Shown piece after piece: positions 1 to 4,609 of a DNA stretch of 9,192 nt. Within the stretch, counting starts at the first letter, position 1. Every line of letters begins with the position of its first letter. The notes beneath the pieces are model-generated. The model was given only the letters and a program-made list of their open reading frames with translations. It made no database searches and was not told the DNA's origin. Source of the DNA: G963669175 sp964648415 (GTDB lineage Bacteria > Electryoneota > Electryoneia > Electryoneales > Electryoneaceae); NCBI GenBank assembly GCA_964648415.1, contig CAZYOC010000184.1, forward strand, positions 1-9,192. Reading direction: 5' to 3'. Both the position numbers and the translations under genes were made by a program.

Positions 1-101
1 TGACTCATCAAGAAACAAGCAGAAACAGTCATAGCTGGCGCAATGGAGCACTAGCAAACCGATATCGTGTCACTAACCCGGATATATAGCCATTCCCATT
101 A

Positions 102-233
102 TTAATCCGTCATACGCTCATAAGCTATTTGTTCCATCCTGCTGGGGTGAATATACTTTGACTCAGTCTTCCCACAGGGACTACACCGACACTCTAGACT
201 GCTGCCTCTCTGCCAAGGAAGATGACGGATTAA
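102..233. repeat. 12-bp inverted repeats bracketing a 108-bp segment
   Basis: TTAATCCGTCAT at 102-113 is perfectly inverted as ATGACGGATTAA at 222-233. The 108 bases between them show no coding potential that I recognise. The arrangement could be a small non-autonomous (MITE-like) element or chance. I could not identify a clear target-site duplication outside the repeats. Confidence 0.4.
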
Positions 234-263
234 ATTCGAGAATGACTATAGTAATTCTCGAAT
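234..263. repeat. Perfect 10-bp hairpin
   Basis: ATTCGAGAAT at 234-243 pairs perfectly with ATTCTCGAAT at 254-263 around a 10-base loop. It directly abuts the right arm of the preceding inverted-repeat pair. No T-run follows it on either strand, so it is not a canonical intrinsic terminator. Confidence 0.6.
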
Positions 264-280
264 GAAATGTCCCATGATGT

Positions 281-354
281 CATTCCTGCGAAAGCAGGAA
301 CCGGAACGAAGTGAAGCTTGCGGTGTCCCGTAGTTTGGGACAGCCGTGAATCCA
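281..354 (+). repeat. 74-bp dispersed palindromic repeat, copy A
   Basis: This stretch matches 3698-3771 at 69 of 74 positions without gaps. It folds into two hairpins: a 7-bp stem TTCCTGC/GCAGGAA (283-289 with 294-300, loop GAAA) and a 6-bp stem TGTCCC/GGGACA (324-329 with 337-342). A conserved linker that includes CGGAACGAAGTGAAGCTTGC joins them. Compared with copy B, four of the five differences form two compensatory base-pair changes and the fifth lies in a loop. The first hairpin resembles the widespread 'CCCGCGAAGGCGGG' intergenic repeats of bacteria. Function is unknown. Confidence 0.85.
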
Positions 355-445
355 AAATAAACAAGTACTCAAGAATCTTGGAATGTTCGATTCTTTGCAA
401 GAACCACTTATATGTCACAAACGGACATCGCGTTACAAACTTGTC

Positions 446-466
446 ATCCCCAGCGAAGGCGGGGAT
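446..466. repeat. GAAG-loop intergenic hairpin
   Basis: ATCCCC at 446-451 pairs with GGGGAT at 461-466. An inner GC/GC pair and a GAAG loop lie between them, with one bulged A. This is the same architecture as the first hairpin of the 74-bp repeat, but without its second half, so it looks like a solo member of that repeat family. Confidence 0.6.
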
Positions 467-525
467 CTCCTCCCTTTCCTGCCTGATTGCGACATACACT
501 CCAGGAAGTATGATCACATGCTTTC

Positions 526-1548
526 TTACGCGTATTCCTTTTCCCCCGCTGCCTCCAGGTAGGCCGCCAACAGGTCGATCCCGCCCTGGACATCATCTTT
601 GTGCACCAGTTCCACGGTGGAATGGACGTACCGGCTGGGCACGGACAACGTGATGACATGCGCCCCTCCGGGCACTCGCCAGATCGCGCCGGCGTCGGTG
701 CCGCCCTTGGGCAGGATTTCCGGCTGCCAGGCGATCTCCTTTGCATCGGCGATCTCCTCCATATGCCGGACCAGGGCCGGGCTGGAAATCGAGGCGCCGT
801 CCATCCGCTTGATGGCGATGCCCTTGCCCATGCTGGTGACATACTCGTGCTTGCTTGCGCCGGGGACATCGTTGGCGATGGTGACATCCACCGCGATGCC
901 GATCTCCGGCTGAATCTGTGCGGCGGAAGCGGTGGCGCCACGGATGCCCACCTCTTCCTGCACCGCCGCCACGGCGTAGATCTGAGCATCGTGCTTCTTC
1001 AGCTTACGCAGCGCTTCGATCATGATGTACACGCCGATGCGGTCGTCCATCGCACGCGACAGGTACATGTCGCCCATCTCTTCGAAGGTTCCGACCCAAG
1101 TGACCGGGTCGCCGATACGCACCAGCTTCTTCACCTTATCGCCGGGCAGACCGAGGTCCACGAAGTAGTCCTTGACCTCCATCTTCTTCTTTTTCTCGTC
1201 CTCGGACAGCACGTGCACCGGCTTGGAGCCCATCACGCCCAGCAGGTCCTTCTTGCCGTGCACGATCACTCGTTGCGCCATGAGGGTGCGCGGGTCGAAG
1301 CCGCCGGTGGGGTTAAGACGGATGAAGCCGTCATCATCAATGTAGCTCACCATGAAGCCTATCTGGTCCATGTGGGCGGCGATCATGACCTTGGGGCCAT
1401 TGCCCTTCTTCACGCCCACCAGGTTGCCGAGCCGGTCGATCCGGACCTCGTCGACCAGGCCCTCCATCTCCTGCCGGATGACTTCGCGAATGCGGTGTTC
1501 CTGCCCCGGGCAGCCGGGGGTTTGAGTCAGTTTCTTGAGCAAGTCCAC
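526..1548 (-). CDS. M42 family metallo-aminopeptidase (glutamyl/tetrahedral aminopeptidase type)
   Basis: The 340-residue length and motifs fit peptidase family M42, cytosolic enzymes that trim N-terminal residues from short peptides with two metal ions, usually as a dodecameric tetrahedral shell. All expected residues are visible: H59 and D61 in AHMDQIGF, D168 in RAMDDRIG, the general base E198 and ligand E199 in QEEVGIRGA, D221 in AVDVTIAND, and H309 in SRYVHSTVE. Spacing between ligands agrees with the archaeal TET enzymes as I remember them. The start chosen is GTG at 1548, preceded by AAAGGA 8 bases upstream on the leftward strand. A 5-bp hairpin AAGGG/CCCTT (1574-1592) lies in the leader. 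The gene diverges from the DUF819 gene and has no operon partner inside the window. Substrate (glutamyl, leucyl or lysyl) cannot be decided from sequence alone. A cellulase (old 'FrvX/endoglucanase') annotation would be misleading. Confidence 0.93.
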   Translation of the reverse strand: MDLLKKLTQTPGCPGQEHRIREVIRQEMEGLVDEVRIDRLGNLVGVKKGNGPKVMIAAHMDQIGFMVSYIDDDGFIRLNPTGGFDPRTLMAQRVIVHGKKDLLGVMGSKPVHVLSEDEKKKKMEVKDYFVDLGLPGDKVKKLVRIGDPVTWVGTFEEMGDMYLSRAMDDRIGVYIMIEALRKLKKHDAQIYAVAAVQEEVGIRGATASAAQIQPEIGIAVDVTIANDVPGASKHEYVTSMGKGIAIKRMDGASISSPALVRHMEEIADAKEIAWQPEILPKGGTDAGAIWRVPGGAHVITLSVPSRYVHSTVELVHKDDVQGGIDLLAAYLEAAGEKEYA

Positions 1549-1676
1549 GTGGGGGTTCCTTTCGCTGAATCTGTAAGGGTCGCTGACGCCCTTATATGCA
1601 GAAAACCCGCGGCGGAGTCAAGGGTTGAGAGGGAGGACAAGCCTGGGGAAGTGTAGCAGAGATGAGTCATGTCGAT

Positions 1677-1745
1677 TATGAGAATTGCCCCGGGCAGCTT
1701 TTAGCTGCTTACGACTTGCCCGGATACTTCACGAACGAACCACGG
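1677..1745 (-). repeat. Dispersed repeat, copy 1 (GCCCCGGGC end to GTTCGTTCGTGAA end)
   Basis: The left end TATGAGAATTGCCCCGGGCA (1677-1696) recurs with two changes at 9173-9192. The right end TTCACGAACGAACCACGG (1728-1745) recurs perfectly inverted at 6633-6650, with weaker similarity continuing into ATCC(G/A)GG. Between the ends is a small hairpin GCAGC/GCTGC (1694-1708). Matching at both ends in separate parts of the window suggests a dispersed intergenic repeat family. I infer the orientation from the shared blocks. Confidence 0.6.
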
Positions 1746-1748
1746 TAA

Positions 1749-1854
1749 GAACCACGGCAGTGGTTCAAGAAGATAGCCCCGGGTATGCGCCGTCTGTCTG
1801 GTGCGCGCCCGGGGAGACTGTTTCCCCCTCTTCGACAACCCCGGCAGCGGGTTG
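1749..1854. repeat. Cluster of three or four stable hairpins
   Basis: In order: GAACCAC at 1749-1755 pairs perfectly with GTGGTTC at 1760-1766. A 15-base arm at 1777-1791 (CCCCGGG end) pairs with 1800-1814 with one mismatch and three G-U wobbles if read as rightward RNA. GGGGA at 1811-1815 can alternatively pair with TCCCC at 1823-1827, competing for the same Gs. CAACCC at 1836-1841 pairs with GGGTTG at 1849-1854. No T-run follows. The cluster could be part of the dispersed repeat, a structured small RNA or a leader. None of these is demonstrated. Confidence 0.55.
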
Positions 1855-1946
1855 CATAGAACGACAATAAACTGTCGTCATGTGATCAAAGCCAAAAAAC
1901 CTTTAAACCTTTTCTATATCAAGGGTTAAGTTTGCGAAGCATGAAT

Positions 1947-1967
1947 ACTCGTGAAACATCCGGGCTA
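1947..1967 (+). repeat. Fragment of the GTGAAACATCC repeat
   Basis: The block CTCGTGAAACATCCGGGCTAA matches the repeat end at 6641-6660 (CGTTCGTGAAACATCCAGGT) and, less well, the inverted form at 1718-1735. It is followed by a second CGTCCGGGC block. It is a short match, supported mainly by recurring beside the other copies. Confidence 0.45.
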
Positions 1968-2139
1968 ACGTCCGGGCAATTGGGGCTGGGCTGGTCCGGG
2001 AAGAATAGAATCAGGTCGAACAGTTCCGGACCGGGGACGCCCCGATTATGCGACGAGCATCTTGTCTCCGGCGGCGGCGGGTGTTATCCTCTTGGACAAC
2101 AAATCGTGATCCCGACATTCACCCAACTGCCGAGAGACC

Positions 2140-3327
2140 ATGGACAACGCCTTGATCCTCGACTCCGCCGGAATCCTGTTCTTCCTGGGCGGTAACGCCG
2201 CCTTCTGGTTCTACCTGGAAAAGAAAACAGGCTGGAAACTGTTCAACTTCATTCCTCCGCTGCTGTTCATTTACATTCTGCCGGCGTTCTTCTCCAACGT
2301 CCGCATCGGGGGAACCAGCCTGATCCCCAACCACTCACCGGTTTACGACTGGATGGGCGACTACATCCTGCCGGTCTTTCTGGTGATGATGCTGCTCAAT
2401 GTGGATGTGGTGTCCACCGTGCGGGTGATGGGACGCGGTGTGTTTGTCATGCTGATTGGCACGCTGGGCGTGGTGGTCGGCGCACCGATCGCGCTGTTTA
2501 TCGTGAAGGGCTGGCTGGGGCCGGACGCCTGGACCGGGTACGGCGCACTGGCGGGGAGCTGGATCGGCGGCACCGGCAACATGGCGGCGTTGCAGGAGAT
2601 GATTGGCACACCAGGCGCGGAGTTCGGCCTCGCGGTCATCGCCGACAACCTGGTCTACCTCATCTGGCTGCCCATCCTGTTGCAGTCGAAGAATCTGGCC
2701 GGGTGGTTCAACAAGTTCACCGGCGTGTCCAGCCAGAAACTGGACCAGATGAAGACGGAAGCGGAGAAGCTGGTGATCGACAAGGGTCCGCCCGCCATGC
2801 GGCATGTGCTTTACCTGATCGCTTTGGGCATGGGCGCGACCTGGCTGGCCATCAGCATCTCGGAAGCGATTCCGCCCATCGGAACGATCGTAACCGCCTC
2901 CACCTACAAGATCCTGCTGGTGACCACCCTGGGGCTGATTCTGTCCTTCACCCCGGCGCGAAAGATCCCGGCGTCCCATGAGATCGCCATGGCGCTGGTC
3001 TACCTGTTCGTGGCGAGGATGGGAGCGAAGACGGATGTGGCCGGTCTTGCGGGCCAGGCGGCGCCGTTTGTCGCCGGAGCGTACATCTGGATCTTCATTC
3101 ACGGGGCGTTTATCCTTACGGCGGCGAAGCTGTTCAAGATCGACATCCATACCACCGCCATCGCCAGCGCGGCCAACATCGGCGGCGCGGCCAGTGCTCC
3201 GATTGTCGCGGCTTATCACAACGAGAAACTGGTGCCGGTGAGTGTGCTGATGGCGTTGATCGGGTATGCGGTGGGAACGTATGCGGCGTATGCGGCGGCG
3301 CTGCTCTGCCGTTGGGTGGCGACGTAG
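2140..3327 (+). CDS. DUF819 family integral membrane protein
   Basis: This 395-residue protein matches what I know of the DUF819 (YjcL-like) family of polytopic inner-membrane proteins, whose biochemical function is not established to my knowledge. Hydrophobic segments fall at about residues 8-25, 35-52, 73-90, 98-122, 134-150, 164-182, 222-242, 254-271, 281-294, 308-330, 340-358 and 366-392. Two glycine-rich motifs occupy matching positions in the two halves: GSWIGGTGN (139-147) and ANIGGAASAP (345-354). This suggests an internally duplicated, transporter-like fold, which is my inference. The only soluble stretch of note is the charged loop at about 188-220. The ATG start has only a weak upstream GAGAGA, but the first membrane segment begins right after it, so a much later start is unlikely. 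The gene stands alone and diverges from the M42 peptidase. A peptide- or amino-acid-related transport role would be speculation. Confidence 0.85.
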   Translation: MDNALILDSAGILFFLGGNAAFWFYLEKKTGWKLFNFIPPLLFIYILPAFFSNVRIGGTSLIPNHSPVYDWMGDYILPVFLVMMLLNVDVVSTVRVMGRGVFVMLIGTLGVVVGAPIALFIVKGWLGPDAWTGYGALAGSWIGGTGNMAALQEMIGTPGAEFGLAVIADNLVYLIWLPILLQSKNLAGWFNKFTGVSSQKLDQMKTEAEKLVIDKGPPAMRHVLYLIALGMGATWLAISISEAIPPIGTIVTASTYKILLVTTLGLILSFTPARKIPASHEIAMALVYLFVARMGAKTDVAGLAGQAAPFVAGAYIWIFIHGAFILTAAKLFKIDIHTTAIASAANIGGAASAPIVAAYHNEKLVPVSVLMALIGYAVGTYAAYAAALLCRWVAT

Positions 3328-3355
3328 GGGCCTGTCCACGGACGGGGACCTCCTT

Positions 3356-3507
3356 GCTATGTTGTGACGATGCTACGCCAGGGATCGTAGCACGGGCGTC
3401 CCGCCCGTGGGAAAGCAGGGTCTTTCCGCATGCGACAAACGCGAATTCCCAAGGATATGCTTCCCGCTTGGGGCAAATCATGGTCGAGACGGCCATGCTA
3501 CGTTGTG
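3356..3507. repeat. Intergenic palindromic element with TGCTACG / CACGGGCG motifs
   Basis: TGCTACG at 3371-3377 pairs with CGTAGCA at 3386-3392. The next bases, CACGGGCG at 3391-3398, pair perfectly with CGCCCGTG at 3402-3409 around a 3-base loop. TGCTACG occurs again at 3496-3502, and GCTA(T/C)GTTGTG brackets the region as a direct repeat at 3356-3366 and 3497-3507. Reverse translation gives the 'SHGRDARAT' peptide seen as an artefact in many repeat-rich genomes of other phyla. It sits just past the DUF819 stop codon but lacks a T-run. Confidence 0.6.
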
Positions 3508-3595
3508 CGGCGCCGATGCGTGGCGACGCCCCATAAGTTCTGGCTTTCTTGAAATCCAGCATCGGGATTAAACTGGCTCCCTTCCTTCCCCTTGC

Positions 3596-3718
3596 CGCAG
3601 AATCAACTACGATGTCATTCCAGCGAAGCAGACTGTATCACAACAGGAAACACTCTCATTCCCGCGAAGCAGACTGTCGCAGAATCAAACCCACTCTCAT
3701 TCCCGCGAAGGCGGGAAC
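3596..3718 (+). repeat. Tandem array, three units of exactly 41 bp
   Basis: The units are 3596-3636, 3637-3677 and 3678-3718. The block TCATTCC-GCGAAGCAGACTGT at 3615-3636 matches 3656-3677 at 21 of 22 bases. CGCAGAATCAA at 3596-3606 recurs at 3678-3688, exactly two periods later. The third unit turns into the first hairpin of the 74-bp repeat, so the array appears to be a local expansion of that repeat's left edge. The middle unit has diverged in its first half. Confidence 0.75.
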
Positions 3719-3771
3719 CGGAACGAAGTGAAGCTTGCGGTGTCCTGTAGTTTAGGACAGCCGTGAATCCA
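3698..3771 (+). repeat. 74-bp dispersed palindromic repeat, copy B
   Basis: This is the direct-oriented second copy of the element at 281-354, 69 of 74 bases identical and of equal length. Its stems are TTCCCGC/GCGGGAA (3700-3706 with 3711-3717) and TGTCCT/AGGACA (3741-3746 with 3754-3759). Relative to copy A, one T-A pair became C-G in the first stem and one C-G pair became T-A in the second, so both hairpins are preserved. Confidence 0.85.
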
Positions 3772-3872
3772 GGCAAGGTAAAAGAATATAATAAGTTAGC
3801 AATCAATAACCAGAGTAGTGTTCAATGGGCGTTTTTCATAGTTAACATGTTGTAGTATATAAATATGACTGG

Positions 3873-3892
3873 ATCCCAGCCTTCGCTGGGAT
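3873..3892 (-). repeat. Solo GAAG-loop hairpin, inverted orientation
   Basis: ATCCCAGC at 3873-3880 pairs perfectly over 8 bp with GCTGGGAT at 3885-3892. The loop is CTTC (GAAG on the other strand). It belongs to the same hairpin class as 446-466 and the first stem of the 74-bp repeat, here in the opposite orientation. Confidence 0.65.
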
Positions 3893-4048
3893 GAGATACC
3901 TCTCACATTCTGTGACAGTCTGGAAGGCGGGGGTCGCCTCCGGTTCCGGCGCCGGCTCTAATGAGACAAATCCCTCAAGCCCCGGTATGGGAAAAGCATG
4001 ATCAAATCCTCCGAGAGCGGATTATTTGCAAAATCTGGAAACAACCGC

Positions 4049-4076
4049 TTGACATGCCATGGGGGGGGGGTATCTT
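4049..4076 (+). promoter_or_regulatory. Candidate promoter with a G10 tract in the -35/-10 spacer
   Basis: TTGACA at 4049-4054 is a perfect -35 consensus. It is followed by a 16-base spacer, TGCCAT plus ten Gs (4061-4070), and TATCTT at 4071-4076 as the -10, about 70 bases before the start of the small secreted gene. A homopolymeric G run at this exact position is the layout of phase-variable promoters such as Neisseria porA, where slippage changes spacer length and promoter strength. One added G would give the optimal 17-base spacer. TATAAA at 4081-4086 is a better -10 by sequence but lies too far from TTGACA. The promoter call assumes ordinary sigma-70-like recognition, because some Bacteroidetes use different consensus elements. 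Confidence 0.55.
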
Positions 4077-4137
4077 GAATTATAAAACCAAATTGCTCAT
4101 TCGAGGTGGCGCAGGGCTGCCTATTGTACTTATCTTT

Positions 4138-4142
4138 GGAGG
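4138..4142 (+). promoter_or_regulatory. Strong ribosome binding site deciding the start at 4148
   Basis: GGAGG, continuing as GGAGGTGAT, lies 5 bases before the ATG at 4148. It selects this codon over the in-frame GTG at 4106, which has no properly spaced Shine-Dalgarno sequence and would put a hydrophilic extension before the signal peptide. Confidence 0.85.
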
Positions 4143-4147
4143 TGATT

Positions 4148-4537
4148 ATGAAGATCATGGTGAAAGTCGTACTGAGTGTGGTTATGGTGGGGATCCTCGT
4201 CCTGCCGGTGCTGTCGGATTCCTGGTATAACCGGAGGCTTCCCGGCGATCAGGAGTATACTGTAGCCTTGGATTATGATGGCCCGGTGAACGTGGATGAC
4301 CAGATCAAGACCTATATTGGTCCCCATGATGTTGCCGGACAATTTCATTGTGGTTCATGGCTTGATGATGGTCAATTTGAATATTTTGAACATATTGTAT
4401 TTGAAAATGGGGATCATTACTGGTTTGAAGATTGTGATTTTTCAATTGATGGCTTTATATGGCATCAAGATGTTGATACGCCAGGGACACACCCTACATC
4501 GGCATATGTAGATTTTGGCCTGGTGTTTCCTTATTGA
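4148..4537 (+). CDS. Small secreted acidic protein of unknown family
   Basis: I do not recognise this 129-residue protein. Residues 1-23 form a typical Sec signal peptide (lysines at 2 and 6, then a Val/Leu/Ile core ending in VLS), so the mature part is about 106 residues. The mature part is rich in Asp, Glu, Gly and aromatics (Trp, Tyr, Phe), nearly free of Lys and Arg after residue 30, and has two cysteines, C68 and C96, that could form a disulfide. The alternating hydrophobic and polar pattern at about 75-105 suggests beta structure. It has its own strong ribosome binding site, a candidate promoter upstream, and an intrinsic terminator starting 9 bases past its stop codon. The next gene encodes a surface beta-helix protein, so a shared role at the cell surface is plausible. 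The second half of the gene is visibly AT-richer than most of the window, which may mark foreign origin. Real coding status is likely; function is unknown. Confidence 0.72.
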   Translation: MKIMVKVVLSVVMVGILVLPVLSDSWYNRRLPGDQEYTVALDYDGPVNVDDQIKTYIGPHDVAGQFHCGSWLDDGQFEYFEHIVFENGDHYWFEDCDFSIDGFIWHQDVDTPGTHPTSAYVDFGLVFPY

Positions 4538-4546
4538 TTGATCATA

Positions 4547-4593
4547 GCTCCTGTGGCATGGTTTCGATGTCACAGGAGCATGCGGTTTTTTTT
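4547..4593 (+). terminator. Intrinsic terminator between the two secreted-protein genes
   Basis: GCTCCTGTG at 4547-4555 pairs perfectly over 9 bp with CACAGGAGC at 4571-4579. The stem can extend by CAT/ATG with one bulge. ATGCGG and a run of eight Ts (4586-4593) follow. The ribosome binding site GGAG (4601-4604) and ATG (4610) of the next gene come immediately after, so any transcript of that gene starting upstream must read through this terminator. Confidence 0.8.
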
Positions 4594-4609
4594 AAAGCAT
4601 GGAGTCAAT

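Larger units (their letters stand above)
1..525. other. Non-coding region left of the M42 peptidase gene
   Basis: I see no convincing gene here. The open frames in this stretch have no ribosome binding site and run through the repeats. It holds a 12-bp inverted-repeat pair, a 10-bp perfect hairpin, one copy of a 74-bp dispersed repeat and a further GAAG-loop hairpin, each listed separately. It lies downstream of the leftward peptidase gene, and no hairpin followed by a T-run in the leftward sense was recognised close to its stop codon. Confidence 0.6.
1549..2139. other. Divergent intergenic region, hairpin-rich
   Basis: This 591-base gap separates the leftward peptidase from the rightward DUF819 gene. 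It contains the peptidase leader, a repeat copy at 1677-1745, a cluster of stable hairpins at 1749-1854, an AT-rich stretch near 1885-1925, a further repeat fragment near 1949, and a CGGGG/CCCCG hairpin at 2032-2044. A possible but weak promoter for the DUF819 gene is TTGTCT (2062-2067), 16 bases, TTATCC (2084-2089). No gene was recognised. Confidence 0.6.
3328..4147. other. 820-base non-coding, repeat-rich region
   Basis: No gene was recognised. From left to right it holds a CACGGGCG/CGCCCGTG palindromic element (3356-3507), a 41-bp-period tandem array (3596-3718) running into the second 74-bp repeat copy (3698-3771), an AT-rich patch (3780-3870) containing a TATAAT at 3787-3792 without a good -35, an inverted GAAG-type hairpin (3873-3892), and the promoter and leader of the small secreted gene (4049-4147). 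Open frames reading through it give 'HGRDARAT'-type peptides, which are typical translations of intergenic repeats rather than proteins. Confidence 0.65.

Noticed and set aside
601..1656. Long rightward open frame (351 codons) opposite the M42 gene
   Set aside because: It is the antisense shadow of a peptidase with all catalytic residues. The translation is extremely His/Asp/Leu-rich, as expected from a GC-rich complementary frame.
1685..1870. Open frame of 61 codons in the divergent intergenic region
   Set aside because: It lies entirely within the hairpin cluster and repeat copy, and no Shine-Dalgarno sequence precedes it.
2335..3339. Leftward open frame (334 codons) opposite the DUF819 gene
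   Set aside because: The translation is Arg/His/Gln/Asp-rich low-complexity sequence, while the opposite strand encodes a coherent membrane protein.
3134..3562. Leftward open frame giving SHGRDARAT-type peptide
   Set aside because: This peptide is a known by-product of translating intergenic palindromic repeats, and the frame overlaps the DUF819 coding region.
3596..3718. Short tandem units considered as a CRISPR array
   Set aside because: There are only three adjoining units with no unique spacers, and no cas genes.
3764..3792. TATAAT at 3787-3792 as a promoter
   Set aside because: The best sequence at -35 spacing (TGAATC) is poor and no gene follows at a sensible distance.
3903..3915. 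TCACA-TTC-TGTGA palindrome as a CRP-type operator
   Set aside because: The half-sites are in reversed order and the spacing differs from the CRP site TGTGA-N6-TCACA. Probably chance.
4106..4147. Earlier GTG start for the small secreted protein
   Set aside because: It lacks a spaced ribosome binding site and would bury the signal peptide. GGAGG sits 5 bases before the ATG at 4148.
4538..4609. Earlier start for the beta-helix protein, including ATG at 4580
   Set aside because: These codons lie in the terminator hairpin and T-tract. The AGGAG before 4580 is only one base away, too close to work, and the signal peptide begins at 4610.
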